Shown here one piece after another: positions 1-13,819 of a stretch of 64,000 nt of DNA (positions are counted from its first letter, which is position 1; each line of letters begins with the position of its first letter). The notes under the pieces were generated by a model, which ran no database searches, was not told the DNA's origin, and was given only the letters and a program-made list of their open reading frames with translations. Made by a program: the position numbers and the translations under genes. The stretch comes from Azospirillum brasilense. Its GTDB lineage: Bacteria; Pseudomonadota; Alphaproteobacteria; Azospirillales; Azospirillaceae. The stretch is from contig NZ_CP012914.1 in the NCBI RefSeq assembly GCF_001315015.1, positions 1,732,501-1,796,500 on the forward strand, given 5' to 3'.

Positions 1-3882
<3,882 letters not shown>

Positions 3883-3905
3883 GCTCTTGTCGGTGTTGGA
3901 CTGTT

Positions 3906-3946
3906 GCGGCCCGGCTTCCAGCGCTTCGGCGGTGGGGCCGGGCCGC
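3906..3946 (+). terminator. Probable terminator after the peptide synthetase
   Basis: A perfect 10-bp GC stem (gcggcccggc / gccgggccgc, 3906-3915 and 3937-3946) encloses a 21-base loop and is followed by ttcgttt. It lies 24 bases after the stop codon. The T run is weak, so this is a moderate call. Confidence 0.45.
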
Positions 3947-4120
3947 TTCGTTTCCGGGCCGAGGACAGACCCTTTCCTTAACGCCGCAGGGCGTTCCGTT
4001 CCCGTTGTGCGGCGGGCGCAGGGGTGTATAACGGTGCGCGAGCGTGGCCCTGGCCCTTTTGCGCGCTCCAACGCGCCGCATCGGGGCCTGTGACCCAAAA
4101 ACAGGAAGGAAGCCCCCCGA

Positions 4121-5755
4121 ATGCCCGATGACATCAGCCCCGCCCGCGGCGCCGCGACGCTGTTTCCGCTGTCCAAGGACGACACGACCTACCGCAAGCT
4201 GACCTCGGATCACGTCTCGGTCGTCGAGTTCGACGGCGAACAGGTCCTGAAGGTGGAGCCGGAGGGCCTGCGCCTGCTGGCCGAAGAGGCCTTCAAGGAC
4301 ATCAACCACCTGCTGCGCCCCGGCCATCTCGGCCAGATCCGCGCGATCCTCGACGATCCGGAAGCCTCGCCGAACGACAAGTTCGTGGCGCTGGACCTGC
4401 TGAAGAACGCCAACATCGCCGCCGCCGGCACACTGCCGATGTGCCAGGACACCGGCACCGCCATCATCATGGGCAAGAAAGGCCGCCGCGTCTTCACCAA
4501 GGGCGGCGACGAGACCGCCCTGTCGGAAGGCGCCCGCGACGCCTACCTGAAGCGCAACCTTCGCTACAGCCAGCTCGCCCCGATCTCCATGTATGAGGAG
4601 AAGAACACCCGCAACAACCTGCCGGGCCAGGTCGAGATCTACGCGGAGGGCGAAGACGCCTACAAGTTCCTGTTCATGGCCAAGGGCGGCGGGTCGGCCA
4701 ACAAGACCTTCCTGCATCAGGCCACCCCATCGGTGCTGGCGCCGGACCGGCTGCTGAAGTTCCTTGAGGACAAGATCCGCTACCTCGGCACCTCGGCCTG
4801 CCCGCCCTACCACCTCGCCATCGTCATCGGCGGCCTGTCGGCGGAACAGAATCTGAAGACGGTGAAGCTGGCCTCGGCCCGCTACCTCGACAATCTGCCG
4901 ACCGAAGGCGGCGAGGACGCGCACGCCTTCCGCGACCTCGCCATGGAGGCCGAAGTGCACAAGCTGACCCAGACCATGGGCATCGGCGCCCAGTTCGGCG
5001 GCAAGTACTTCTGCCACGACGTCCGCGTCATCCGCCTGCCGCGTCACGGCGCCTCCATGCCGATCGGCATCGGCGTGTCCTGCTCGGCCGACCGTCAGGC
5101 GGTGGGCAAGATCACCAAGGACGGCATCTTCCTGGAGCAGTTGGAGACCGATCCGGCCAAGTACCTGCCGGAGATCACCGACGGCGATCTGGCCGGCGAG
5201 GTCGTCAAGATCGACCTCAACCAGCCGATGAACGAGATTCTCGCCACGCTGAAGCAGTATCCGATCCGCACGCGCCTGTCGCTGACCGGCCCGCTGATCG
5301 TCGCCCGCGACCTCGCCCATGCCAAGCTGCGCGCGCGGCTGGACGCCGGCGAGCCGCTGCCGGACTATTTCAAGAACCACCCAATCTATTATGCCGGCCC
5401 GGCCAAGACCCCGGAAGGCTACGCCTCGGGCTCCTTCGGCCCGACGACCGCCGGGCGCATGGACAGCTTCGTCGAGCAGTTCCAGGCGGCGGGCGGCTCG
5501 ATGGTCATGCTGGCTAAGGGCAACCGCAGCCCGGAGGTGACTGCGGCCTGCCAGAAGCACGGCGGCTTCTATCTGGGCTCCATCGGCGGCGCCGCGGCCC
5601 GTCTGGCTCAGGACTGCATCAAGAAGGTGGAGTGCGTCGAGTATCCGGAACTCGGCATGGAAGCCATCTGGCGCATCGAGGTCGAGGACTTCCCGGCCTT
5701 CATCATCGTTGATGACAAGGGCAACGACTTCTTCAAGGAACTGAAGCTGGCGTAA
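4121..5755 (+). CDS. fum: Class I fumarate hydratase (iron-sulfur)
   Basis: 544 residues, the usual length for class I fumarases. It converts fumarate to L-malate reversibly in the TCA cycle, using an oxygen-sensitive [4Fe-4S] cluster in the cytoplasm. Visible family signatures are [11 protein letters not shown] near residue 105 (first cluster cysteine), [13 protein letters not shown] near 185, a cysteine-containing [16 protein letters not shown] near 225, and [11 protein letters not shown] near 445. The start at 4121 follows an aaggaagg Shine-Dalgarno ending about 10 bases upstream. The gene stands alone, convergent with der. FumA and FumB are isoforms of the same family and cannot be separated here. 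Confidence 0.95.
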   Translation: MPDDISPARGAATLFPLSKDDTTYRKLTSDHVSVVEFDGEQVLKVEPEGLRLLAEEAFKDINHLLRPGHLGQIRAILDDPEASPNDKFVALDLLKNANIAAAGTLPMCQDTGTAIIMGKKGRRVFTKGGDETALSEGARDAYLKRNLRYSQLAPISMYEEKNTRNNLPGQVEIYAEGEDAYKFLFMAKGGGSANKTFLHQATPSVLAPDRLLKFLEDKIRYLGTSACPPYHLAIVIGGLSAEQNLKTVKLASARYLDNLPTEGGEDAHAFRDLAMEAEVHKLTQTMGIGAQFGGKYFCHDVRVIRLPRHGASMPIGIGVSCSADRQAVGKITKDGIFLEQLETDPAKYLPEITDGDLAGEVVKIDLNQPMNEILATLKQYPIRTRLSLTGPLIVARDLAHAKLRARLDAGEPLPDYFKNHPIYYAGPAKTPEGYASGSFGPTTAGRMDSFVEQFQAAGGSMVMLAKGNRSPEVTAACQKHGGFYLGSIGGAAARLAQDCIKKVECVEYPELGMEAIWRIEVEDFPAFIIVDDKGNDFFKELKLA

Positions 5756-5856
5756 CCGGTTGCGCTTCCCGCTTCCTTGCCCCAGCGGGGACGGGGACGG
5801 GGAGCGCAACGGCTCATGTACCGTCGGGCGTCGGTCAGAACCGACGCTCGACGGCC

Positions 5857-7260
5857 TCAATCATCCGCGTAGGGGTTCTTCTGCTTCCGCAGCAGCAGAC
5901 GCACCGGCACGCCCGGCAGGTCGAACGTCTCGCGCAAATGCGCGATCAGATAACGCTGGTAGCTTTCCGGCAGATCGAGCGGCTTGTTCACAAACAGCGC
6001 CACCGTCGGCGGACGCGTCTTCACCTGCGTGGCATAGCGGATCTTCACGCGCCGGCCCTCGACCAGGGGCGGCGGGTGGTGATCCAGCACGCCCTCGATC
6101 CAGCGGTTGAGCTGGGCGGTCGGGATGCGGCGGTTCCACTGCCCGTAGGTCGACAGGATCGAATCCAGCAGCGTGTCCAGCTTCTTGCCCTGCAGCGCGG
6201 AGATGGTCACCACCTCCACGCCCTTGATCTGGGCCAGAGCGGCCTGAAGCTTGTCCTCGACCTGACGCAGGGCCATGGCGCGGTCGTCCACGGCGTCCCA
6301 CTTGTTCAGGGCGATGACCAGGGCGCGGCCCTCCTCCACCACCGTGCGGGCGATGGTCAGGTCCTGCTTGTCAAGGATCTGGTTGGCGTCCACCACGAGG
6401 AGGACAACCTGGGCCATGCGGACGACGCGCAGGGCGTCGGCGACGGCCAGCTTCTCCACCTTGGCGTCGACGCGGGCACGCCTACGCATGCCGGCGGTGT
6501 CGACCAGCCGGAACTTGCGGCCGCGCCACTCCCAATCGACGCTGATGGCGTCGCGCGTCATGCCGGCCTCGGGGCCGGTCAACACGCGCTCTTCACCGAT
6601 CAGGGCGTTGAGCAGGGTGGACTTGCCGACGTTCGGACGACCGACGATGGCGATCTGGATCGGGCGGGCGCGCTCCTCGTCGGTTTCCGGCTGGTCGCCG
6701 ACCGGAAGCTCCTCCTCTCCCTCGCCCTTGGCGAGGGCTGCGGCCTTCTCGACCGCTTCCGGCTCGGGCGGGGCGTAGGGCAACAGGGCCTCGACCAGAT
6801 CGGCCATGCCCTCGCCATGCTCCGCCGACAGCGCGAGAGGATCGCCCAGGCCAAGCTCAAAGGCCTCATAGAGGCCGGTCATCCCCACCTTGCCCTCCGC
6901 CTTGTTGGCGACGAGGATGACGGGGGTCTTGCTCTTGCGCAGCAGAGCCGCGAAATGGCGGTCGAGCGGCGTGATGCCGCTGCGCGCGTCCACGATGAAC
7001 AGCGCCACATCGGCGCGTTCCAGGGCGCGTTCGGTCTGGCGGCGCATGCGCGCCTCCAGGCTGTCGTCGGTGACGTCCTCCAGGCCCGCGGTGTCGACCA
7101 CGGTGAAGGACAGCCCGCCTACACGGGCGGGGGCCGAGCGCCAGTCGCGCGTCACGCCGGGCGTGTCGTCGACCAGCGCCAGCTTCTTGCCGGCCAAACG
7201 GTTGAAGAGAGTCGATTTGCCGACATTCGGCCGACCGACGAGAGCAACGGTGAAGGACAT
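5857..7260 (-). CDS. der: Ribosome-assembly GTPase Der (EngA)
   Basis: Two tandem GTPase domains each show the P-loop GRPNVGKST, at residue 8 and near 205, with DTPG/DTAG and NKAE/NKWD motifs. A C-terminal KH-like domain follows ([17 protein letters not shown] and a basic end). Der binds the 50S subunit and is essential for its maturation. The start is placed at 7260 ([12 protein letters not shown]), giving 467 residues; an upstream in-frame start at 7287 would add nine residues not usual in the family. It is the last gene of a yfgM-bamB-der row on the minus strand, the same order as in enterobacteria. Confidence 0.96.
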   Translation of the reverse strand: MSFTVALVGRPNVGKSTLFNRLAGKKLALVDDTPGVTRDWRSAPARVGGLSFTVVDTAGLEDVTDDSLEARMRRQTERALERADVALFIVDARSGITPLDRHFAALLRKSKTPVILVANKAEGKVGMTGLYEAFELGLGDPLALSAEHGEGMADLVEALLPYAPPEPEAVEKAAALAKGEGEEELPVGDQPETDEERARPIQIAIVGRPNVGKSTLLNALIGEERVLTGPEAGMTRDAISVDWEWRGRKFRLVDTAGMRRRARVDAKVEKLAVADALRVVRMAQVVLLVVDANQILDKQDLTIARTVVEEGRALVIALNKWDAVDDRAMALRQVEDKLQAALAQIKGVEVVTISALQGKKLDTLLDSILSTYGQWNRRIPTAQLNRWIEGVLDHHPPPLVEGRRVKIRYATQVKTRPPTVALFVNKPLDLPESYQRYLIAHLRETFDLPGVPVRLLLRKQKNPYADD

Positions 7261-7296
7261 CGGGCCGGGGGCCTTATAAAGAACCAAGGGTGGCGA

Positions 7297-8679
7297 TCAG
7301 CGGTACGCCACCAGCGTACCGTTCTCGCCCAGGACATATAGGGTGTTGTTCGCCACGACCGGAGGCAAATAGGTGGAGGCCGGCAGCGAATAGCGGGTCA
7401 GCACCTGCCCGTCGGCCGGCGACAGGGCCAGCATCTGGCCGTTCGACCCGGTGACGTAGAGCTTGCCACCGGCCAGGACCGGACCCGACCAAGTGATCGG
7501 CCCCTTCTTGTCGTCCGGATCGGTGAACGGCGCGAGCTGGGTGACCCAGCGGGCATGACCGGCCTGACGGGTCAGGGCGACCAACTCCGAATCGTTGGTG
7601 ATGACGAAGAGATAGTCGCCGGCGAGCCAAGGGGTCTGGGTGCCGCCGATCTCGGCTTCCCACAGGCGGATGCCGATGCGCTCGTCGATGGCGACCATGC
7701 GGCCGGAATGGCCGATCGCGTAGACGACGCCGCGGTCGATGACCGGCAGGCCGCGGATGTCGGCGAGGCTGCTCAGGGCGCCGCTGCGGCGGATGGCCGC
7801 CAGGCTCTCCTGCCACGCCACGCGCCCGTTCTCCGGGCGCAGGCCGTACAGTTCGCCGGAAGAATACGGGGCGACGATCAGGGTCGGCGAGGCCGCCGGG
7901 CTGACGGCGCCCAGCAGGCCCGCCGTCTCCAGGATGCCCTGATGCGACCACTGGACGGCGCCGTCGGAGGCTGACAGGGCCGTGAGCTGGTTGTCCAGCG
8001 TCAGGACGAGGACGCGCCCGCCCTCGACCGTCGGCGCGCCGCGGACCGGGCCCGGCACGCGCTTGCGCCAGATGATCGAGCCGTTGGCGGGATCGAGCGC
8101 CACCACCTCGCCGAAGCCGGTGGCCGCGAAGACGCGTCCGTCGGCGAAGGCGACGCCGCCGCCGCTGGCGCCGCCGCGCTCCTTCTCCGGCTTGGTGTCG
8201 ATGCGCCAGAGCTGGCGCCCGGTGCGTTCATCCAAGGCGGCGACGTGCGAGTCGGCGTCCATGGCGAAGATGCGCCCATCGGCGATGACCGGCGTCGCCA
8301 GAAGCGAGCGGGAACTGCTGGCCCCCGTGCCGACATCGCCGCGCCACGCTTCGGCGGGGGTGGCCGACAAAGCGAGGTTGCCGCCGGCGTGCTCCGGCGT
8401 GCCGCCGGGCTGCGCCCAGGACGGGTTGGCCACGGCGGTCGGCAGAGCGACCGGCGTGCCGACCAGCCGCTGGTCGACCTCGACCTTGCGCTCGCGGGTC
8501 AGGACGGACACCCGCTCGCCCGGCAGGGGTGGGTCGGGGGTCTTGCCGAACCACCCGCTGACGGTGTCACAGCCGCTGAGCAGCACGGCCAGCAGCGGGG
8601 CGGAGAGCAGAGCGGCGCGCAGGGAGCGGCGCTTCGCGGTGGGGTGCGCGGTCGGGGCGGCCATGGGAATGCGGGTCAT
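7297..8679 (-). CDS. bamB: Outer-membrane assembly lipoprotein BamB-like (PQQ/WD-type beta propeller)
   Basis: 460 residues. The N-terminus has a basic stretch, a hydrophobic segment and a lipobox, LLSGC near residue 37, so it should be a lipoprotein. The rest is made of repeated blades with phrases such as VVALDPANGSIIWRKR, LTALSASDGAVQW and LYVTGSNGQMLALSPADGQV, the PQQ-repeat propeller of BamB. BamB supports BamA in inserting beta-barrel proteins. The start codon shares one base with the stop of the upstream gene (TGATG at 8681-8677), which implies translational coupling. Position next to der and a YfgM-like gene supports the call. Confidence 0.9.
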   Translation of the reverse strand: MTRIPMAAPTAHPTAKRRSLRAALLSAPLLAVLLSGCDTVSGWFGKTPDPPLPGERVSVLTRERKVEVDQRLVGTPVALPTAVANPSWAQPGGTPEHAGGNLALSATPAEAWRGDVGTGASSSRSLLATPVIADGRIFAMDADSHVAALDERTGRQLWRIDTKPEKERGGASGGGVAFADGRVFAATGFGEVVALDPANGSIIWRKRVPGPVRGAPTVEGGRVLVLTLDNQLTALSASDGAVQWSHQGILETAGLLGAVSPAASPTLIVAPYSSGELYGLRPENGRVAWQESLAAIRRSGALSSLADIRGLPVIDRGVVYAIGHSGRMVAIDERIGIRLWEAEIGGTQTPWLAGDYLFVITNDSELVALTRQAGHARWVTQLAPFTDPDDKKGPITWSGPVLAGGKLYVTGSNGQMLALSPADGQVLTRYSLPASTYLPPVVANNTLYVLGENGTLVAYR

Positions 8680-9323
8680 CAGCTCTTGCCGTAGAGGGTG
8701 GCGAGATCGGCGGCGCGCGACCGGACGCCGGCCGGAGCCTGCGAGTCGTCGGCCAATTGCTGGAACAGGGTGCGCGCGCGGTCCTTGTCCCCGGCGCGGG
8801 CGGCGAGCACGGCGCTCATCTCGCGGGCGGAGAAGCGCCAGGGATTGGCATCCGCCGTCAGAGGCTGAAGCCGCGCCTGGAGCTGGGCCGGATCGCCGGA
8901 GTCGAGCTGGTGCATCACCGACAGCAGGGCCGCCAGCTCGCGGTAAACCGCGGCGGCGCCGGCGTTGTTGGACAGCGTGTCGTAAACGGTCACGGCCTCC
9001 GCCGTCTTGCCCTCGCGGGCCAGCAGCGCGGCGGCGTTCAGCTGGGCCAGCGCGGCCATGCCGGGATCGGCCTTGCCGGCGAATGCGGCCAGCGCCTCCA
9101 CGCCCTTGTCCGGTCCCTGGGTGGCCTGGGACAAGGCGGCGGCCAGGGCCGTCGTCTCGTTCTGCTTCTGGGATTGCTGCCAGTTGCGCCAGGCGACCGT
9201 ACCGCCCGTCGCGGCAACGACCGCCAGCGCGGCCGCCAGCATGATGCCGCCATAGCGCTTGAAGACGCGCTCCATGCGGTCGCGGCGCAGATCCTCGTCG
9301 ACTTCGCGGAAAATATCGCTCAT
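8679..9323 (-). CDS. YfgM-like tetratricopeptide membrane protein
   Basis: 214 residues with a cytoplasmic N-terminus (MSDIFREVDEDLRRDRMER), one membrane helix near residues 27-46 (IMLAAALAVVAATGGTVAW) and a periplasmic alpha-helical TPR-like domain rich in Ala and Leu. YfgM proteins act as SecYEG-associated periplasmic chaperones; in this family the neighbours are bamB and der, as here. Overlaps the bamB start by one base. Individual repeats are weak, so the fold assignment rests on the N-terminal architecture and gene order. Confidence 0.85.
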   Translation of the reverse strand: MSDIFREVDEDLRRDRMERVFKRYGGIMLAAALAVVAATGGTVAWRNWQQSQKQNETTALAAALSQATQGPDKGVEALAAFAGKADPGMAALAQLNAAALLAREGKTAEAVTVYDTLSNNAGAAAVYRELAALLSVMHQLDSGDPAQLQARLQPLTADANPWRFSAREMSAVLAARAGDKDRARTLFQQLADDSQAPAGVRSRAADLATLYGKS

Positions 9324-9494
9324 GGCTCTACAGCGGCATCCTACGGCACGAAAACCGTTACAGCGGGGATTGCGCCCGCGCGCGGCTGCGGCGGGCGGTT
9401 CTGATGGTTCAAAGGGCCGGATAGCATTGGGCGCTGCATGCGGTCAAGGCGCAACGGCGCCCATCCAGGCATTAAGGCCGCGCTTTGGGCGGAA

Positions 9495-10049
9495 TCAGGC
9501 GGGATTCCGCCATTTGATGGAGCAGCCCATGCTGGCGATCTGGTCCATTGGCCCCTTCCCCGTCTGGGCGATGCGGACCATCGCGTGGAACAGCTCGCGC
9601 GGGGCGTCGGGGATCCGCTCGCGCTTGGAGGCGTCCAGCCGCCCGCGGTACTGCAGGCAGAGGTCGGCGTTAAACCCGAAGAAGTCGGGCGTGCAGACCG
9701 CGCCATAGGCCCGCGCCACCTCCTGCGTCTCGTCAAGCAGATAGGGGAAGCTAAAGCCGTGTTCCGCCGCGAAGCGCTTCATGTTGTCGAAGCCGTCGTC
9801 AGGATAGGCGTCGGTGTCGTTGGACATGATGGCCACGGCGCCGATGCCGTGAGCCCTCAACGCGTCGACCTCCTCGACGATTCGCCCGATCACCGCCTTC
9901 ACATAGGGGCAGTGATTGCAGATGAACATGACCAGCGTACCGCTCGGTCCCTGGACGTCGGCCAGGCTGTAGGTCTTTCCATCGGTTCCCTTCAGGCTGA
10001 AATCCTCCGCCTTCCGGCCGAAGTCGCACACCGGGGTTTCCGCCGCCAT
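9495..10049 (-). CDS. Thioredoxin-fold (AhpC/TSA-like) protein
   Basis: 184 residues, cytoplasmic, no signal peptide. Family features are DFSLKGTDGKTYSLADV followed by LVMFICNHCPYVKAV near residue 48, a thioredoxin-fold core with a CNHC (CxxC) active site, and GFDNMKRFAAEHGFSFPYL. This is the peroxiredoxin-like 'thioredoxin family protein' group common in alphaproteobacteria; its substrate is not established. The start follows an aaggagg site 10 bases upstream. It stands alone, 170 bases from the YfgM-like gene. The final codons contain a gcggaatc/gattccgc inverted repeat at 9489-9510. Confidence 0.85.
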   Translation of the reverse strand: MAAETPVCDFGRKAEDFSLKGTDGKTYSLADVQGPSGTLVMFICNHCPYVKAVIGRIVEEVDALRAHGIGAVAIMSNDTDAYPDDGFDNMKRFAAEHGFSFPYLLDETQEVARAYGAVCTPDFFGFNADLCLQYRGRLDASKRERIPDAPRELFHAMVRIAQTGKGPMDQIASMGCSIKWRNPA

Positions 10050-10242
10050 CGCTGTCTTTCCTCCTTCTGGACCCTCGGACGCGCCGCCGGCGCGGGTTCG
10101 GGCATGAGTATATGAGGTGAGGCGAAAGCCGGAATCGAAAAGGCCGCGGCGGCACCTTGTTCGTGCCTGCTCGCGGCCCTGTCGGTCTCCAACCCGGTTT
10201 TCTTTGTTTCCCGCCCTGCCCCGTGACCTTGGACCCGCCCCT

Positions 10243-10890
10243 TTAGGAGGCCATGGCGGCGGCGGCGATCACCGCCTGGGTGCGGTTCTTGACGCCCAGC
10301 GACTTGAAGATCGCCGTGACGTGGATCTTCACCGTGCCCTCGGACAGGCCGAGTTCGTAGGCGATCTGCTTGTTCGACTTGCCGGCGCGCAGGCAATCCA
10401 GGACTTCGCGCTGGCGTTGGGTCAGGCCGTAGGCGCTGCGGTCCGCACCGTCCAGGCGACCGCGGCGCGGCGCGGCGTCGGAGGCCGCCGTCGCGGCGGT
10501 GAGCGCGCCGGGCGGCACGTAGATGCCGCCGGAGAAGACGAGGTTCAGCGCGCCCATCATCACCTTGACGCTGCTCGACTTCGGAATGTAGCCGGTGGCC
10601 CCGTGGTCGAGCGCGCCACGGATGTCGCTCAGCGCCTCCGAGGCGGAGATCACCACCACCGGAACGCCCGGCTGCAGGCTCTGCACCTCGCGCAGCCCGT
10701 CGAAGCCCGGCCAGTTCGGCATGTGCAGATCCATCAGCACCACGTCGAACCCACCGGCCACGCGGCATTGCTGAAGGACTTCGTCGAACGTGCCCGCCTC
10801 GACGAAGATCGCATCGCCGTGAAGCTGCTCCAGAAGACGGCGCAGGCCTTCACGAAAAAGGAGATGGTCGTCACCGATCAGAATTTTCAT
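10243..10890 (-). CDS. NarL/FixJ-family response regulator (LuxR-type)
   Basis: 215 residues: an N-terminal receiver and a C-terminal LuxR helix-turn-helix. The receiver has the acidic pair (IGDDH), the phosphoacceptor Asp in VVLMDLHMPN near residue 56 and Lys in YIPKSSS near 106, so it should be phosphorylatable. The DNA-binding part has LTQRQREVLDCLRAGKSNKQ and SEGTVKIHVTAIFKSLGVKN. No histidine kinase is adjacent, so it is an orphan regulator with unknown partner and targets. It is one of three LuxR-type genes within 3.1 kb and faces a long AT-richer spacer. Confidence 0.9.
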   Translation of the reverse strand: MKILIGDDHLLFREGLRRLLEQLHGDAIFVEAGTFDEVLQQCRVAGGFDVVLMDLHMPNWPGFDGLREVQSLQPGVPVVVISASEALSDIRGALDHGATGYIPKSSSVKVMMGALNLVFSGGIYVPPGALTAATAASDAAPRRGRLDGADRSAYGLTQRQREVLDCLRAGKSNKQIAYELGLSEGTVKIHVTAIFKSLGVKNRTQAVIAAAAMAS

Positions 10891-11666
10891 GGCCCCGTCC
10901 GCCTTCGTTTATACCGTTGCTTCGGATCAGCCCTCCCGGACTAACCGGGCCACCCCTTTGGCGATCCACCAACCCTTTCGCCCCGTGGCTTGAGGAACTG
11001 CTACCACATTCGGAAGAGGGGCAATATCCGGACAAGCGCCATAGGTCATTTGCGGTCAGGAGAGTCCGCTCGATACGGCAAAGGCCGATTGAACAAAGCA
11101 AGAACTATGACTTTTTGTCTATTCCTGTACACGAAAGAAAGAGGCAGCGGAATTTTTTCTAGGTTTGGTTGTTCAAAGTGCAGACATCGACACGCCCTGC
11201 CAGAAGGCATCCGATGCGTGCAAAGGAGTGCCACCTATGCTCGAAACGCTTGAAGAACCTATCCCATCGGCGCGGTTGGCTGGGCGGATGGTCAGCCCTT
11301 TCCTGCACGAATGCGTCACCTTGCGGCACACACCTGTACTGGCCTTTCAGTGCAGCTCGTCACAAAAGAGTTATCGCTTGGAGCGAACCAGTCACCATTC
11401 AGATGCGCTTGACGATCTTGAGTGATCATCTATCGTTTGATTTACGTGTTACACGACTAATTTATAAACTGCTTGTCACAGTGTCAAGTTTTTTTCCAGG
11501 TTTGATGGATATATGCCTGAAATTCGATGCAGTCTTTAAACGAAACCTATTAAGCGAAGACACAGAGCGCCGACGGATAGAGAGCACGAGACAAGCCTAA
11601 AACACAGGCGGCGATAATGCCCGACAAGGGCCTGCCGTGGATGCCTCCTCCAAACAGAGCTGACCC
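10891..11666. other. 776-bp AT-richer spacer between divergent LuxR-type regulators
   Basis: This stretch is visibly richer in A and T than its surroundings, with runs such as ttttttccagg near 11489 and aattttttct near 11151. It holds the promoters of the two divergent regulators. One short ORF with a good ribosome binding site (11237-11425) is listed separately. Other frames here show no family features or GC-biased codon use. No tRNA or clear terminator was seen. Confidence 0.6.
11237..11425 (+). CDS. Candidate small ORF, 62 residues, unknown
   Basis: The ATG at 11237 is preceded by aaaggag with an 8-base spacing, a strong ribosome binding site, and the frame runs 62 codons to TGA. The product begins MLETLEEPIPSARLAGRM, has two cysteines and no clear membrane segment. 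Only a little over half of third codon positions are G or C, well below the neighbouring genes, so it is either recently acquired or not translated. No family is recognised. It lies in the spacer upstream of the LuxR-type gene at 11667. Confidence 0.35.
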   Translation: MLETLEEPIPSARLAGRMVSPFLHECVTLRHTPVLAFQCSSSQKSYRLERTSHHSDALDDLE

Positions 11667-12410
11667 ATGCAAATGAACCATGAGTACGCCCAAGAGAAAG
11701 CATCGCACTCGACCCGCAACGCGGTGACCCCCATGCACGTCTGCCTGATTCTCGACAACAATTCCCTGACCGACACCGTGGTGCAGGCGCTCGACCGGGC
11801 CGGTCGCCATCGTGTGACCGTCTTCCACGACATATCGGAACTGACGCAGAGCACGCTGACGCCCGATGCGATCCTGATCGGCCTTCAGCAGTTCACCGCG
11901 CTGCGCGAGAACGAACCGATGGTCTATCTGCGGCTGTCACGCCGGTCGCGGATCGTCGTGGTGCTGTCGTCGCGGGAATTGCTGGACGCCGCACACATCC
12001 TGGCCTTCGCCGATGCGTGGGTGTTCGAGGACATCAACGTGGACCGCATCAACGAACTGCTGGACCTGGGGCTGGAGGGGCACTGTCTGATGCCCAAACA
12101 GTTCCTGTCCCGGCTGGGTGTCGATGAGATCCGGCTGACGCTGCTGCCGAGGCTGTCGGAACCGGAGTTCGAGACCTTGCGTCTGCTTGGCCAAGGGCTG
12201 AACAACCGGACGATCGCCAACCAGCTCGATCTGTCCGAGGCGGTCATCAAGTCGATGGTGCGCAGTGTTCTGTCCAAGCTGCACTTCCGCAACAGAACGG
12301 AAGCCGGCGTCTTCGCCGCGCGACAGCAGGGTGCGCTGCAGTCCGCCCGAGAGGGAATGGTGCCACCGCACATGCACGCGGCCCCGGCCCACCGGACCGG
12401 CACGTCCTGA
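11667..12410 (+). CDS. LuxR-type regulator with degenerate receiver domain
   Basis: 247 residues. The N-terminal half keeps the receiver pattern (MHVCLILDNNSLTDTVVQAL, RIVVVLSSREL), but where the phosphoacceptor Asp is expected the sequence reads DAILIGLQQF. Gly stands in its place and the usual Lys turn is not evident. The C-terminal LuxR helix-turn-helix is normal (LSEPEFETLRLLGQGLNNRT and LSEAVIKSMVRSVLSKLHFR). It is likely a phosphorylation-independent DNA-binding regulator. Start at 11667 follows a weak agagctg site; ATG at 11733 would begin directly at the receiver. A terminator follows at 12450. No partner kinase is nearby. Confidence 0.85.
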   Translation: MQMNHEYAQEKASHSTRNAVTPMHVCLILDNNSLTDTVVQALDRAGRHRVTVFHDISELTQSTLTPDAILIGLQQFTALRENEPMVYLRLSRRSRIVVVLSSRELLDAAHILAFADAWVFEDINVDRINELLDLGLEGHCLMPKQFLSRLGVDEIRLTLLPRLSEPEFETLRLLGQGLNNRTIANQLDLSEAVIKSMVRSVLSKLHFRNRTEAGVFAARQQGALQSAREGMVPPHMHAAPAHRTGTS

Positions 12411-12449
12411 CGCTTCGTCGGACGCGCTCCGCCCCGATCAACCGAAAGA

Positions 12450-12476
12450 ATCCCGGCCACCGCGCCGGGATATTTT
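12450..12476 (+). terminator. Rho-independent terminator
   Basis: Eight-bp stem atcccggc / gccgggat (12450-12457 and 12464-12471) with a 6-base loop, followed by attttc. It lies 40 bases after the stop of the regulator at 11667-12410. Confidence 0.75.
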
Positions 12477-12635
12477 CTGTCTGCGCCGCAGCTTCAGACC
12501 GGATACCGCCCGCCCGGATGCGAGTTGCCCCGTCCGCAGCCGCACGCACAAACGCCGGACCCGCCCGTCACCCGGATATGCGGATGACGGGCCGATCCGG
12601 CGCCTGCACCAGTGGGAAAAATCGCGGGAGAGCGG

Positions 12636-13328
12636 TTACTGGTGTGCCGCAGCTGCGGTCACCGCCCCGGCCCCGGCCAGTTCACCGCCGATGCCGTTGT
12701 TCAACGCCCAAATCGCCGCCTGGGTGCGATTGGAGGCGTTGATCTTGCGCAGCAGACTCTTGAGGTGGACCTTCACCGTCGCCTCGGTGATGTTCAGGTG
12801 GTTGGCGATCATCTTGTTGCTGTCGCCATTCAGCAGGCAGCGCAGGATCTGCACCTCCCGCTGCGACAGGCCCTTGCGCGACACCGGCATGTCGGTGCCG
12901 TTCCCGTTCACCCGGCCAGAGATCAGCAACGCGGCGAGATGAGTCGGAAACACCTTCTCGCCCATCATCACCAGACGCAACGACTGGGCCAGCGCGTCGG
13001 ACGACAGGTCCTTCATCAGGTAACCGTCGGCACCGGCCTCCAGGGCGTTGGCGAGACGGCGGGTGCACAGGTCGCTGGTCAGTATGACCATACGTGCCTC
13101 GGGAAGCTGAGCGCGCAGGCGCCGCATGCCATCGGCCTCTTCCTCGCCCCCATTCACCAGATCGAGCAGGATAAGCTGCGGACGCAGGCCGTTCTCCACG
13201 GAGTTCAGCGCCTCGCGAAGGTTCCCCGCCTCGGCCGCGATCTGAAATGGTGAATCGTCGAGAAGCCTCTTGAGGCCTTCGCGGAACAGCTTATTGGAGT
13301 CGATCAGAAAAGCACGCACTGGTTCCAT
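12636..13328 (-). CDS. NarL/FixJ-family response regulator (LuxR-type)
   Basis: 230 residues. The receiver has a reduced acidic pair (FLIDSN), a phosphoacceptor Asp in LILLDLVNGG near residue 56 and Lys in YLMKDLSS. The LuxR domain shows LSQREVQILRCLLNGDSNKM and ITEATVKVHLKSLLRKINAS. A ggag site precedes the start at 13328 by 9 bases. It is convergent with the degenerate-receiver gene and separated from it by a terminator. No sensor kinase is adjacent. Similar to the regulator at 10243 in layout but clearly a different sequence, so not a recent duplicate. Confidence 0.9.
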   Translation of the reverse strand: MEPVRAFLIDSNKLFREGLKRLLDDSPFQIAAEAGNLREALNSVENGLRPQLILLDLVNGGEEEADGMRRLRAQLPEARMVILTSDLCTRRLANALEAGADGYLMKDLSSDALAQSLRLVMMGEKVFPTHLAALLISGRVNGNGTDMPVSRKGLSQREVQILRCLLNGDSNKMIANHLNITEATVKVHLKSLLRKINASNRTQAAIWALNNGIGGELAGAGAVTAAAAHQ

Positions 13329-13819
13329 TGGTCAGCTCCCGCGATTTTTGGAAAATTGCTCTGACTCCCTGGGCAATCTTGTAGGTTACCAATCACCCGA
13401 GGTTTCCCCACCCGTGCCCCACCGATGGCTTTGACGTGCCGATATTTTGGATGACCTTACCCCTGTGTCGTGCAATACGGTACCACTCTGTGGGATTAAA
13501 AGAAGAACGCATTAGGCATATGCGCAAAGCTACTTTTAATCATGGATTATTGCGCCTCTTTCAAAGTACTCGCCATCCCCAATCGAATGGATACTTTTCA
13601 GTTTTTCTACCACCTTCTTGCAGTATGCCGCACGTTTTGGATGCGCAAGGATAACAGCCGATTCATGGGGGTTGCCAAAAGTTCCCGACCCCAAACGGAC
13701 AGGAAGCACTCATGCCAAAGAAGCGCATCCGCCCCTTGCCGCGTGCGTCCTATGATCGCAGTGCCCTCCCTCACCGTAGGTCATAACACTATGCGGCGGG
13801 AGCGCTCCTGACAGATGCG
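13329..13819. other. 491-bp AT-richer spacer, no recognised gene
   Basis: Upstream of the divergent regulator at 13328, this stretch again has elevated A+T (for example ctacttttaatcatggatta near 13529). Short frames inside it lack ribosome binding sites and normal codon use. ttttggatg occurs twice (13445 and 13635). It probably carries the regulator's promoter; nothing else could be supported. Confidence 0.55.
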
